Of a stretch of DNA of 64,000 nt, positions 52,394-61,579 are shown in pieces; position 1 is the stretch's first letter; every line of letters starts with the position of its first letter. Location: the NCBI GenBank assembly GCA_024655825.1, contig JANLFJ010000012.1, forward strand, positions 1 to 64,000, written 5' to 3'. The position numbers were made by a program, and so were the translations under genes. Under the pieces are notes generated by a model, which saw only the letters and a list, made by a program, of their open reading frames with translations, ran no database searches and was not told the DNA's origin. The stretch comes from Peptococcaceae bacterium (lineage in GTDB: Bacteria > Bacillota > Peptococcia > DRI-13 > PHAD01).

Positions 52394-53893
52394 ATGTTGC
52401 GGTTACCAATAAGAGGAAAAAGCCGCCTCTTTGTGCTGGCGGCAGTTTTGGTTCTGGTGGTTGGAGGGTGCAGTCAAGATGGCAGAAAATCAGGGCATAA
52501 ACCGGCAAGCCTAAAGCCGCATTTGGAACTCGTTCATGAAATATCGCTGGGCAATGCGGCGGAGGATAGGATTCCTGACGTTACCACGGACCGGTGGTCG
52601 TTCGGCGTACAGCCCAGCATGCCGCTGGTAGCGCCGGACGGCAAGCATGTGCTGGTGGTTAAGGAAGAAAAGATGTCCTGGTTTGATATTTCCACGGGGG
52701 CCGAAAAGTGGAGCAGGGCGACTTATGGAGGCATAAGCTCTTACGTTGTCGATGATGCCCGGTTGTACATGATTGAGAAATACGCGAACAAACGTGATAA
52801 AGAACACGGCTATATCATTTGCCTGGACAGCGATACCGGCAAAGAACTATGGAAGTACGACGTTCAAAAAGACCTGGCGCCCGCCGTGTCAAAACATAAG
52901 CCCCAGGCTGTGCCACCGGACATTTGCTGTTATATAAAAACGGCCTTGGATGCAGGCAAGGTTTACGTGATCGGCAGCACCTCGTGGAGTGAGGGCATAA
53001 ACAAAAACAAGGCGGAAATACTCTTGTGCTTGGACCAGAACGGCCGGCAGATCTGGAAAAGGGAGTATTATGGGTATCCCGGTTTAATCAGCATGAGCAA
53101 TATGAAAGTTGTTGCGGGGAAGCTGGTAATGGGAAACTACAGCTACGGCGACGAGATCAATGGGCCCGCCTGCGTTCATGCCTTCGACATTAATACCGGG
53201 GAAGAAGTATGGAAATATGATATCGAAAACGACCCGGGGCTGGCCAGTTCAAAGAGCACTAACGTAGCCGCCGATGTGGTGGGTGACAAAATAATAGCTG
53301 TTGCCAACTTCGGGAAAGTGTATATTCTGGATGTCAATGGGCGGAAAATCAAAGACTTTATTGTTTTCAAACCGGAGCAATACCAGAATGTCACTTTGTA
53401 CACGAGCGTTTATAACAGTGGCCTGGCCCCCGGCCAGGACGAGATCATTATTGCCCCTGGCAGCACCATTGTCAAAGGCGCCAGCAATGTAAAAGCGCAA
53501 GTCGAGCATCCCGATGCCAATTCAATCATGGTGTACGACCTGAATGGAAACATGAAATGGAAGTTTCGTTTGGGCGGTAAGGTCTCAAGCTTATTGGTGA
53601 AAGGCAAATTTCTTTTGCTGGGAACAATGCATAACCAATATACGATGGACTATGATTATTGCGGGGTTTACGCCTTTGACCTTACCCAGGAGGCCTCGAG
53701 CACAGAACTGAACATGGCGGAAAAAAGCGTTGTGGACAGGTATATCGGTTTCTACCGGACGGATGGGGCTGTTCTTTATGATTGCCTGGGCGCCTCGCAA
53801 GACGGGCAGACCATTTGCGCCACCACTTGGCCGACCCGGGTAGGCGTCAATAAGTTCGGCAGGCATGGCCTTTATGTTTTGAAAATACAATGA
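52394..53893 (+). CDS. PQQ-binding-like beta-propeller lipoprotein
   Basis: A 499-residue lipoprotein (lipobox VVGGC). The body shows repeated propeller blades of the PQQ type: WFDISTGAEKWSR, ICLDSDTGKELWKYD, LCLDQNGRQIWKREY, AFDINTGEEVWKYD, YDLNGNMKWKFRL. Such WD-like blades are usually protein- or ligand-binding scaffolds, and the motif alone does not prove PQQ. It lies between the ECF ATPase and a SPASM radical-SAM gene. Its position outside the membrane next to importers suggests a capture or docking role. Confidence 0.87.
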   Translation: MLRLPIRGKSRLFVLAAVLVLVVGGCSQDGRKSGHKPASLKPHLELVHEISLGNAAEDRIPDVTTDRWSFGVQPSMPLVAPDGKHVLVVKEEKMSWFDISTGAEKWSRATYGGISSYVVDDARLYMIEKYANKRDKEHGYIICLDSDTGKELWKYDVQKDLAPAVSKHKPQAVPPDICCYIKTALDAGKVYVIGSTSWSEGINKNKAEILLCLDQNGRQIWKREYYGYPGLISMSNMKVVAGKLVMGNYSYGDEINGPACVHAFDINTGEEVWKYDIENDPGLASSKSTNVAADVVGDKIIAVANFGKVYILDVNGRKIKDFIVFKPEQYQNVTLYTSVYNSGLAPGQDEIIIAPGSTIVKGASNVKAQVEHPDANSIMVYDLNGNMKWKFRLGGKVSSLLVKGKFLLLGTMHNQYTMDYDYCGVYAFDLTQEASSTELNMAEKSVVDRYIGFYRTDGAVLYDCLGASQDGQTICATTWPTRVGVNKFGRHGLYVLKIQ

Positions 53894-53918
53894 CAATGAT
53901 GCGCAGCAGGATGAGCAA

Positions 53919-55028
53919 ATGAACGGCGGCAATGAGTTAATCAAACTTCTCGTCCTGCGGGTGACGAACGACTGCAACTTGCGCTGCCGGTATTGTTATG
54001 CCCGCGGCGGGGACAACCGCGACCGCATGAGCCTGGATGTCGCCCGACAAGCGATTGATTATGCAGCCGCCCGCAGCAAGTCATTTAAAATACAGTTTAC
54101 CGGCGGTGAACCACTCCTGGAATTTCCTTTAATCAAAAAAATCATAGACTATGCCAACAGCCGGTGTTCATCAGCGGTTGTCTACCAACTGCAGACCAAC
54201 GGCACCTTGATTACGCCGGGGATTGCCAGGGAATTGAAGTACCTGGGGGTTGCCGTAGGGGTCAGCCTGGACGGCATGCCCAAGACCAACGATTGGTTGC
54301 GCCCCGCGGCCCATGGGGGCGGTTCGGCTCTTGCCGTCTTGCAGGGCTTGCACAACCTGAAGTCGGCCGGGATAAAGGTGGGACTCACCGCTGTCTTGAC
54401 GGCAGATAATGTTGCCGGGTTGCCGCAATTGGTGGAGTTGGCCAGCTACCTGGGGAACATTTATGGCATTGCCCTTGACTTGTTACGGCCCTTGGGGCGC
54501 GCCGCGCAAAACAATGTCTTGCCGCCGGCGCCGGAATTGCTGGCAGGCCAAGTCAGAGCCGCTTTAAGCAGGGCCGAGGAGTTGTCCGGTATGGGAGGCA
54601 GCCAGGTCAGGTTCAGGGAGGTCGAGAGGCTAAAGTACCAACTGCATCGCGGAATAGCCCGAAAACATTATTGCTATGCCACCACAGGCCAATCCATGGC
54701 TGTAACGCCGCGGGGCGAGGTTTATCCCTGCTCTTCTCTGGCTGATGTTACCGGCTTTTGCCAGGGAAACATCGCTGACCGTGATTTTTCCCTGGCCAGA
54801 GCTTTATCCCGGACGCCATCGTTGAAGGGTGCGGCCCACGGGCCGGCAAGATGCCGGGAATGCCCTGACCGGTGGCTCTGCGGCGGAGGATGTCTGGCCC
54901 GTGCTTATGCCTATACGGGCGGGGTCGATGCGGTATATTCGGGCGACTGTCTTCTCAAGCAAGTGTTTTTGCGGTATGTGCGGGAAAAAGAACAAGCTGT
55001 TGCGCGAACGGAGGTAAAAATGACGTGA
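53919..55028 (+). CDS. Radical SAM/SPASM protein
   Basis: A 369-residue radical SAM enzyme. The cluster motif [13 protein letters not shown] (CxxxCxxC) lies near residues 19-31, followed by [13 protein letters not shown] and [16 protein letters not shown]. The C-terminal SPASM region shows [31 protein letters not shown], and [23 protein letters not shown] enzymes modify peptides or proteins, including quinone-cofactor and sactipeptide maturases, and some act on haem-like substrates. No precursor peptide is visible next to it. Its stop overlaps the following ChlI start. Confidence 0.9.
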   Translation: MNGGNELIKLLVLRVTNDCNLRCRYCYARGGDNRDRMSLDVARQAIDYAAARSKSFKIQFTGGEPLLEFPLIKKIIDYANSRCSSAVVYQLQTNGTLITPGIARELKYLGVAVGVSLDGMPKTNDWLRPAAHGGGSALAVLQGLHNLKSAGIKVGLTAVLTADNVAGLPQLVELASYLGNIYGIALDLLRPLGRAAQNNVLPPAPELLAGQVRAALSRAEELSGMGGSQVRFREVERLKYQLHRGIARKHYCYATTGQSMAVTPRGEVYPCSSLADVTGFCQGNIADRDFSLARALSRTPSLKGAAHGPARCRECPDRWLCGGGCLARAYAYTGGVDAVYSGDCLLKQVFLRYVREKEQAVARTEVKMT

Positions 55029-56050
55029 ATAAAACATATCCCTTTGCCGCAATTGTCGGGCAAGAAGAAATGAAAAAAGGGTTGCTGCTGAATGCTATAA
55101 ACCCCAAACTGTCGGGGATCCTCATCCGCGGGGAAAAAGGGACGGCCAAATCAACCGCCGTGCGGGCCCTGGCAGCAGTTTTGCCGGAAATAGAGGTCGT
55201 GGCGGACTGCGTATTTAGCTGCGATCCAGGCGACATTGCCACCATGTGCAGCGGCTGCCGCCAGCGGTTGGAGTCCGGCGAAAAACTGCCGCGGGCCAGG
55301 CGCAAAATGAGGGTTGTCGACCTGCCGGTGTCGGCCACCGAAGACCGGGTGGTCGGCAGCCTGGATATAGAAAAGGCTATCAAGAAGGGGGAAAAGCATT
55401 TTGAGCCGGGGGTGCTGGCCCAGGCCAACAGGGGCATTCTGTATGTCGATGAGGTCAACCTCCTGGACGATCACATCGTGGACGTGCTGCTGGACTCCGC
55501 GGCCATGGGGGTTAACACTGTGGAAAGGGAGGGGGTGTCTTTCAGCCACCCCGCCAATTTCATCCTGGTCGGCACCATGAACCCCGAGGAAGGGGAGCTC
55601 AGGCCCCAGCTGTTGGACCGTTTCGGCTTGTGCGTAACAATCAGCGGGATTCTTGACCCGGTCCTGCGGGTGGAAGTGGTCCGGCGGCGGCTTGATTTTG
55701 AAGAAAGACCGGATGAATTCATCAGGCGCTGGGAGCCGGAAGAGGAAAAGCTCAGGCTGCAGATAAGCAAAGCCATGGAGCTTTTGCCCCGGGTGACAAT
55801 ATCGGACGATATGCTGTACCTGATTGCGCATATAGCGGTGGAGATGGGGGTGGACGGGCACCGGGCCGACCTGGTGATGATGAAGGCCGCCAAAACCACG
55901 GCCGCCTTGAACGGCAGGGTAGAGGTAATCAAGGATGATGTCCTGGAATCGGTTGATTTGGCCTTGCTTCACCGCATGCGCCGCAAGCCTTTTCAGGAGC
56001 CGGCCCTCGACCGGCAGAAGTTGCAGGGCATATTGACAGGGGTAAGATGA
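55025..56050 (+). CDS. Second ChlI-type chelatase AAA+ subunit
   Basis: About 341 residues, an AAA+ ATPase closely similar to the first half of the fusion at 40049-42058: Walker [11 protein letters not shown], sensor/arginine segment [15 protein letters not shown], and the same Cys insertion C-x3-C-x8-C-x2-C (residues about 63-78). It lacks the vWA ChlD part. The GTG at 55025 has GGAGG ten bases upstream and overlaps the radical SAM stop. Having two ChlI proteins and one ChlD suggests mixed or alternative hexamers. Confidence 0.9.
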   Translation: MNKTYPFAAIVGQEEMKKGLLLNAINPKLSGILIRGEKGTAKSTAVRALAAVLPEIEVVADCVFSCDPGDIATMCSGCRQRLESGEKLPRARRKMRVVDLPVSATEDRVVGSLDIEKAIKKGEKHFEPGVLAQANRGILYVDEVNLLDDHIVDVLLDSAAMGVNTVEREGVSFSHPANFILVGTMNPEEGELRPQLLDRFGLCVTISGILDPVLRVEVVRRRLDFEERPDEFIRRWEPEEEKLRLQISKAMELLPRVTISDDMLYLIAHIAVEMGVDGHRADLVMMKAAKTTAALNGRVEVIKDDVLESVDLALLHRMRRKPFQEPALDRQKLQGILTGVR

Positions 56051-56071
56051 TCAGATGAAGAGGGTCAAAAA

Positions 56072-56158
56072 ATGAGGAAATTTGCCTGGATATTGTTGAT
56101 GTTGTTAGGACTGAGCGCGTTCGTGCCGTCAGGGTGCAAAAAACAGGATTGCAGGTGA
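56072..56158 (+). pseudogene. Lipoprotein signal peptide, probable frameshifted 5' part of the CobN-tail gene
   Basis: ATG 56072 (AGAGGG seven bases upstream) encodes a 28-residue peptide with a perfect lipoprotein signal (AWILLMLLGLSAFVPSGC), then stops six residues after the lipobox Cys. Removing one A from the A6 run at 56138-56143 would continue the frame through a short linker into the CobN-like tail at 56205-56687. Either this is a broken gene, slippage at A6, or a sequence error. Confidence 0.6.
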
Positions 56159-56204
56159 CCCGGCGCATCAATCCCCTTGTTCGCATGACTACGAAATCAC
56201 CGAT

Positions 56205-56687
56205 TTGGACCATTATTATGAGTATTTTGGCGGGCTAGCCAAATCCGTTGAGGCCGCCGGCGGGATGAAGCCGGAAATGCTGTTCAACGACACGACAAAA
56301 GAGGTGATCATTACGGAGAATGTGGCGGCGGCCATCAACAGGGGGGTGAGGACACGCCTTTTAAATCCCAAATGGATTAAGGGTCTGCTGAAGCACGACT
56401 ATCACGGAGTCCAGCACATTTCAGACCGGGTGGAGAATCTGCTGGGTTTGGCGGCGGCCACCAACAGGGTCGACAACTGGATATGGAGCAAGGTCGCCGA
56501 ACGCTATGTGTTCGACGAAGAAATGAGGAAGCGGCTGCAGGAAAACAACCGCTGGGCTGCCGCCGAAATAATTGACAGGCTGCTGGAAGCGAACAAGCGA
56601 GGATACTGGCTGGCCGGCGACGAAGAGCTGGAAAAACTCCGCGAGGCCAGCCTGGAAATGGAAGGCGCCATCGAGGAAAAGCTCTGA
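56205..56687 (+). pseudogene. CobN C-terminal-domain fragment
   Basis: About 160 residues clearly homologous to the last part of the CobN encoded at 43851-47615: DLDHYYEYFGGLAKSVEAAGG, RTRLLNPKWIKGLLKHDYHGVQHISDRVENLLG, then NRWAAAEIIDRLLEANKRGYW. Similarity starts upstream of any start codon, at about 56184. The only in-frame start (TTG 56205) lacks a ribosome site, and the frame is open back to 56115. It may be the body of a lipoprotein whose frame is broken at A6 (56138-56143). If real, it would be an exported CobN tail. Confidence 0.7.
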
Positions 56688-56832
56688 TACAAAAGGTTAT
56701 TATGGCCAATAATAGCCGTTTTGCAAGATGGTTGGCATTGACTATTATATTTAATTTAATTGACAAATAAACGTTTAGGGCATATGCTTAAAACAGATGC
56801 AAATTATGGGGAGAGGAGGTGAGATTATATTT

Positions 56833-57714
56833 ATGAGGTTCAATATGGGTCAATTGGATGCTCTCGAAATTACTGTATTGGCTGAAGATTCCGTACCCTA
56901 TGAGAGCCGCTTATCTGGCCAGCACGGTATTTCCTATTTGGTTGAAGCATTTAAAAACGGGCATAAAGTAAATGTCTTAGTCGATGTTGGACAGAATCCC
57001 CAAGGACTTTTGCATAATATGGAGCAATTAAAGGTGGACCCTGCCAGCATTGACATGGTTGTGCTCACCCATTGTCACTACGACCACACCAAAGGCTTGG
57101 CCGCAGTCCTTTCCAGGATCGGAAAGGATAATGTCCCTGTGGTGGCTCATCCTTCGCTGTTCAGACTGAATTTTGTGACAAGACCATATTTGATGCATGT
57201 CGGCGTAATGAACGGGGATCAGCCGGACGAAGTGGTAAAAAACGGCGGGAGACTGTTTTTAGTTTCCGAACCGCTGGAGCTAATGGAAGGGCTTATTACC
57301 AGCGGCGAAATTGAAAGGACAACTGATTTTGAAGAAGTGGGAATACCGTTGTACACCTTGGCTAATGGCCGCATAGAAGCGGACCAAATGAAGGATGATC
57401 TTGCCCTTATTGCCAATGTAGCCGGGAAAGGATTAGTGATTGTTTCAGGTTGCAGTCATGCCGGAATTGTCAATATTTGCCGGCAAGCCATAAAACTGAC
57501 AGGGGTTGAGAAGATCGAAGGCATACTAGGGGGATTTCACCTTGTAGGATCTGGGCCGGAACGAATTTCAAAGACAGCGTCAGCCTTGGAAGATTTAAGA
57601 CCTGCCTGGATTGCAGCCGGGCATTGCACTGGTTTCGAGGCCGAAGTTGTCCTGAAAAACGTTTTAAATGATCGTTTTCATCATCTATCATCAGGCAATG
57701 TCTATACTGTTTAG
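56833..57714 (+). CDS. Metallo-beta-lactamase-fold hydrolase (COG1237 type)
   Basis: A 293-residue protein with the metal-binding THCHYDHTKGL (near residues 78-88), later metal-ligand region SGCSHAGIVNI and AGHCTG near the C-terminus. The arrangement matches the COG1237 group, whose members include the beta-ribofuranosylaminobenzene 5'-phosphate-type methanopterin enzyme; that activity is not shown here. The ATG at 56833 has GAGGAGGTGA upstream. It may be co-transcribed with brnQ, 38 bp downstream. No signal peptide, so cytoplasmic. Confidence 0.85.
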   Translation: MRFNMGQLDALEITVLAEDSVPYESRLSGQHGISYLVEAFKNGHKVNVLVDVGQNPQGLLHNMEQLKVDPASIDMVVLTHCHYDHTKGLAAVLSRIGKDNVPVVAHPSLFRLNFVTRPYLMHVGVMNGDQPDEVVKNGGRLFLVSEPLELMEGLITSGEIERTTDFEEVGIPLYTLANGRIEADQMKDDLALIANVAGKGLVIVSGCSHAGIVNICRQAIKLTGVEKIEGILGGFHLVGSGPERISKTASALEDLRPAWIAAGHCTGFEAEVVLKNVLNDRFHHLSSGNVYTV

Positions 57715-57752
57715 AAGTTTAAAGAAATAAACGGGATGAGGTGAATAATTAT

Positions 57753-59057
57753 ATGAGAAAGCTAACCCTAGGCGAGGTAATTGTTATTGGCGCTGCTCTT
57801 TTTGCTGGTCATTTTGGCGTTGGCAATACCATTTTTCCCATGAAACTGGGGCATGAAACCGGTACGGCATGGTTAATGGCCGCTATTGGTTATGCCGTTG
57901 TCGATTCGCTGTTGCCTATGCTGGGGTATTTGGCTGTAGCCATGACGAATAACAATATCGTTAACATAGCCTCTAGGGTATTGAATCCTACCTTCGGGAA
58001 AGTTTATGCAACGATTCTGATGTTGATTATAGGACCGGTTTTTATCCTGCCCAGGGTATCATCAGCAACCCATGAAATGTCTGTTTTGCCAATATTTCCC
58101 GGAGTGCCGCTGGTGGCAACCGTAGCGGTCTTCTTCCTGTTGAATGCTTATGTCTGCCTTAACCCCAGCAAAGTTGTTGATCGTCTGGGACAGATACTTT
58201 CTCCGCTATTGGTTTTGTCGATTGCTCTTGTCCTCATAAAAGGTATTTTTTCACCCATTTCGGCTCCTGTTGATTTGGGTGTCAAATCTCCTTTCGGAGT
58301 AGGGTTTACATATGGTTATAACACAATGGATGCTATTGGGGCAGTTTTATTTGGGGGATGGATTCTGGCCGAATTTAAAAGACGCAATGTGACGGAGAAA
58401 AAGGCTCAATACGAAGGATTGCTCAAAGTTGGAGTAATAACTGTAGTATTGTTGGCTGTTACCCAGGCATCAGAGATTTACCTTGGCGCGTCTACCGGCA
58501 GCTTAATGAAGGATGCCACCTTGGGGTCCTTGCCGGTTAAAATTACAACTAGTTTATATGGGCAGGTCGGGGTTGTAATATTTGCCCTGCTAATGGCCTT
58601 GGCCTGTTTTACCACATCTGCCGGACTGACAGCCACCTCTGGGCATTTTTTTGAGGATTTGAGCCAGGGCCGGTTAAAATACAGGTCAGTCGTTATTGCC
58701 AGTTCCTTAGTTGGTTTTGCCCTGGCCAATTTTGGTTTGGACAAAATTGTGAGGTGGACAGTGCCCTGGCTGAATTTAACTTACCCTGCCTTGATTGTGA
58801 TGATTGTGGGTACTGTCTGCGGCTTACTTGAGAAGAACAGGGCGTCCATGACCTGGGGCTCTGCAGCGGGGCTAATCTTTGGGGCGATGGAAGCCGTGGG
58901 TGTAGCCGGGTTTAATGTGCCGGTTTTTAACAACATACTAAAAGCAATGCCCTTGGCCAGTTCGGGCTTTGCGTGGCTGGTTCCCACCATAATTGCCATG
59001 ATAATCGGAACCCTGATAAGCAAATATACGGGAACGAAATCGGCAATTAACACCTAG
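57753..59057 (+). CDS. brnQ: Branched-chain amino acid transporter (BrnQ/LIVCS family)
   Basis: A 434-residue sodium-coupled importer with about 12 hydrophobic segments. Family hallmarks are FAGHFGVGNTIFPMKLGHETG at the N-terminus, GPVFILPRVSSATHEMSVLP, GYNTMDAIGAVLFG and ACFTTSAGLTATSGHFF. The ATG at 57753 has GAGGTGA upstream. LIVCS members take Leu, Ile and Val with Na+ or H+. The link to the upstream metal-dependent hydrolase is unexplained. Confidence 0.9.
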   Translation: MRKLTLGEVIVIGAALFAGHFGVGNTIFPMKLGHETGTAWLMAAIGYAVVDSLLPMLGYLAVAMTNNNIVNIASRVLNPTFGKVYATILMLIIGPVFILPRVSSATHEMSVLPIFPGVPLVATVAVFFLLNAYVCLNPSKVVDRLGQILSPLLVLSIALVLIKGIFSPISAPVDLGVKSPFGVGFTYGYNTMDAIGAVLFGGWILAEFKRRNVTEKKAQYEGLLKVGVITVVLLAVTQASEIYLGASTGSLMKDATLGSLPVKITTSLYGQVGVVIFALLMALACFTTSAGLTATSGHFFEDLSQGRLKYRSVVIASSLVGFALANFGLDKIVRWTVPWLNLTYPALIVMIVGTVCGLLEKNRASMTWGSAAGLIFGAMEAVGVAGFNVPVFNNILKAMPLASSGFAWLVPTIIAMIIGTLISKYTGTKSAINT

Positions 59058-59137
59058 CCGGCTGTTAAACTTGACAAATTCAGCCGGTTTGATAGAATTT
59101 CTTTAACAATCAATCAAGGTACGATGGGTATTATGGA

Positions 59138-59238
59138 GTAGCTTGGCTACGGTATCGGAACGCACTTCCGATATAGAGTAATCAAGCCTAGCTCTTTGAA
59201 TGCATGGTTATGTGTTCTGGAGAGTTAGGCTTTTGTTT
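59138..59238 (+). promoter_or_regulatory. Structured leader with three hairpins ahead of the sigma-54 regulator
   Basis: GTAGC-TTG-GCTAC (59138-59150), TATCGGAA-CGCAC-TTCCGATA (59153-59173), then a terminator-like stem AAGCCTAGCTCT ... AGAGTTAGGCTT followed by TTGTTTTTT (59184-59238). It could be the brnQ terminator plus an operator or attenuator for the next gene. It does not match a riboswitch class I know. Confidence 0.5.
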
Positions 59239-59287
59239 TTTGTCAGGATGATTCTCTCAAGTTTTAAAACCAACAGGGAGGATGCCT

Positions 59288-61282
59288 ATGTTAAGAACAG
59301 ATTTGGATGAAATAAAAAAAGAATGGATAAAAATGACCAACGGTCAAGCTGTCAATACAAACATTGTCAAACCGTACATACGTGAATCATGGCAAAGAAG
59401 CCTTGCCTTTAAGGTTAATCCCTATCAAATAAGCGAAGAACTGTTTTTGTCTAATGAGGAAATAGAGAAATTATCGGCTCTTGAACATATAAAAGAATCG
59501 TACGGAGATATAGTGAGCGCCATCAAAGATGTAGCTCTTGAAATGGAGCTTACTGTTGAAATATTTGATCAAAACGCCAGAATTCAAGGCATCCTTGCTT
59601 TTTCCGGCGTTTTTCATCTTAATAAGGAACCCCAGCAAAAATATATTATCTTCCGGGACTTATCCGAAGAAAAGATAGGGACTAATGCGGTTATCCTGGC
59701 TTTAAAAGAAGGAAAACCCATTCAGTTAAGAGGGCCGGAGCATTTTAACCATGGCTTGCAAAATGCCAATTGTTCCGCGGCTCCTATTCATGATGTCAAT
59801 GGGAAGATTATCGGGGCAATAAATATTGTTAGTCACAGTAAATCTCAGACCGTTGAAACATTAGGTTTAGTGACAAGTATCGCCAAGATACTGGATGACT
59901 ATACGCTCATTAGGAATATGTTGGATCAATTGACTGTTTACAATTCAACTTTAAATGAAATCATCGAATACTTGCCCCAAGGGATAATCTGGGTTAACAG
60001 CCAGAATCAGATTGAGAGCTACAATAAAAAGGTTTTCCGCATGTTGGAGATGGAAGAAGCTCATAAAGACTACAACTTATCTAAAGAGAGGCTTGGAAGA
60101 TATCTAAAACAAATCGACTCTCTTGCCAGCAAAAAAGAACTCGATCAAAGGGAAATTGTTTTAGAGGTAAACAATATTAAGAAGTCTTTTCTCATTTCAA
60201 TAAAAGATATCTTGGATAAACAACAACAAATCAAAGGCAAATTAGTTGTTTTTGAAGATACGCATAAAATCCTGCGCAACACTTTCAGAGGCGACGGCGC
60301 CATCTATACGTTTGCGGATATTGTCGGCGAGAGCAGAGAAATAACAGAGCTTAAAAAAATGGCCAATAAAATTGCCAAGTCATCTTCTGCGATTCTAATC
60401 TATGGCGATAACGGCACAGGGAAAGAATTGCTTGCCCAGGGCATACACAACGCAAGTTTGCGCAGGGATAAACCTTTTGTAGCCATAAACTGCGGGGCTA
60501 TTCCTTCAGAATTGATTGAAAGCGAGCTCTTCGGCTATGAACCCGGGTCTTTTACCGGCGCCTTAAAAGGCGGAAAAATAGGGAAGCTGGAAGCGGCATC
60601 GGGCGGGACTTTGTTTTTAGACGAGGTTGAAAGCATGCCGTTACATGTGCAAATAAAACTGTTGAGGGTCCTTTCAACCAATAAAATAACAAAGATCGGC
60701 GGTATAAACGAGGTGCCGATCGATGTCAGGATAATTTCAGCTACGAAGAAAGATCTTTTAAAAGAAGTGGAGCAAGGCAGTTTCAGGGAGGATTTTTATT
60801 TTCGTATCAGTGTAATAACCCTTAAGATTCCTCCCCTGCGCGAAAGAAAAGAAGATATTCCTTTGTTGGTAAGTTATTTTATCCGCATGTTTTCCAAGCA
60901 GCTGGAAATCGAAGGCGTTACTGTAACGAACGAATTTATGCAGGCATTGTCCAGTTATAATTGGCGCGGCAATATTCGCGAGCTGAGGAATGTCATCGAA
61001 AGAGCAATGCTATTGTTAGGCAATGAAAGGCAATTGACAATTGCGGCTTTGCCGGAAAGAATTATTAAATCCTATGAATACCACAGCAAAAAACAGAAAA
61101 TAGAAGCTATTATAAAAGCTAATAAAGATGAAGCGAGCAGGGGGATACTCCGAGATATTGAAAAGTATGTGATTGAATCAATCCTAAAGGAAGAAGGGGG
61201 CAATATTACAAAAACTGCAGAAAGACTGGGGATTAGCCGGCCTACACTTTATAAAAAAATGCAGGAAAATGAAATTAAGTAG
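59288..61282 (+). CDS. Sigma-54-dependent transcriptional activator (GAF/PAS, AAA+, Fis)
   Basis: About 664 residues. An N-terminal GAF-like sensor (about 60-220) is followed by a PAS-like segment (about 225-325). The AAA+ domain has Walker A GDNGTGKELLAQ, the sigma-54 contact loop ESELFGYEPGSFTGA (GSFTGA instead of GAFTGA), Walker B GGTLFLDEVE and the R-finger region FREDFYFRIS. The C-terminal Fis-type helix-turn-helix is GGNITKTAERLGISRPTLYKKM. I use the second ATG at 59288, six bases from GGGAGG. It faces a -24/-12 promoter 300 bp downstream of its end, so it most likely drives the symporter operon. Confidence 0.93.
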   Translation: MLRTDLDEIKKEWIKMTNGQAVNTNIVKPYIRESWQRSLAFKVNPYQISEELFLSNEEIEKLSALEHIKESYGDIVSAIKDVALEMELTVEIFDQNARIQGILAFSGVFHLNKEPQQKYIIFRDLSEEKIGTNAVILALKEGKPIQLRGPEHFNHGLQNANCSAAPIHDVNGKIIGAINIVSHSKSQTVETLGLVTSIAKILDDYTLIRNMLDQLTVYNSTLNEIIEYLPQGIIWVNSQNQIESYNKKVFRMLEMEEAHKDYNLSKERLGRYLKQIDSLASKKELDQREIVLEVNNIKKSFLISIKDILDKQQQIKGKLVVFEDTHKILRNTFRGDGAIYTFADIVGESREITELKKMANKIAKSSSAILIYGDNGTGKELLAQGIHNASLRRDKPFVAINCGAIPSELIESELFGYEPGSFTGALKGGKIGKLEAASGGTLFLDEVESMPLHVQIKLLRVLSTNKITKIGGINEVPIDVRIISATKKDLLKEVEQGSFREDFYFRISVITLKIPPLRERKEDIPLLVSYFIRMFSKQLEIEGVTVTNEFMQALSSYNWRGNIRELRNVIERAMLLLGNERQLTIAALPERIIKSYEYHSKKQKIEAIIKANKDEASRGILRDIEKYVIESILKEEGGNITKTAERLGISRPTLYKKMQENEIK

Positions 61283-61298
61283 ATTAAGGATGCATGGT

Positions 61299-61315
61299 TG
61301 TAAAATTGTTTTACA
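61299..61315 (+). promoter_or_regulatory. Upstream activator site 1 (TGTAAA-N5-TTTACA)
   Basis: TGTAAAATTGTTTTACA, inside a longer perfect 12-3-12 dyad (61294-61320) just after the regulator gene. Probable binding site of the Fis-type activator; it could also act as the gene's terminator hairpin. Confidence 0.65.
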
Positions 61316-61326
61316 ACCATACGAAG

Positions 61327-61343
61327 TGTAAAATATGTTTACA
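61327..61343 (+). promoter_or_regulatory. Upstream activator site 2 (TGTAAA-N5-TTTACA)
   Basis: TGTAAAATATGTTTACA, centred 28 bp (nearly three helix turns) from site 1. Confidence 0.65.
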
Positions 61344-61400
61344 TAGGAGAAAACTCTTGTTTTTTATTGAGAAAAGTCTGTATGCTGTTTCGAAATGCTG

Positions 61401-61430
61401 GGCGTGTAAATAAAATTTACACGCCCTTTT
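61401..61430 (+). promoter_or_regulatory. Upstream activator site 3, overlapping a terminator
   Basis: TGTAAATAAAATTTACA (61405-61421) sits inside GGGCG...CGCCC followed by TTTT, a terminator shape. A second GGGGCG/CGCCCC hairpin follows at 61448-61468. The remaining stretch to 61579 shows nothing else. Confidence 0.6.
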
Positions 61431-61579
61431 GCATTTTTAAAAAGAAGGGGCGTGTTTTACTCGCCCCTGATGCGGATACATTTTTTATAATTATAGCTCA
61501 GGGCTTGAATTAACTAGGTTTTTTTGTTTCTTTTATGTTTAAAAAATCATGCCAAAGTGATTATTGGCAAACTCTGTTT

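Noticed and set aside
52394-53893. Propeller protein as a PQQ-dependent dehydrogenase
   Set aside because: Only scaffold blade repeats are visible; no dehydrogenase active-site features or PQQ genes were seen.
56156-56158. TGA after the lipoprotein signal as selenocysteine
   Set aside because: The frame after it closes again within about a dozen codons and shows no homology; a one-base indel in the A6 run fits better.
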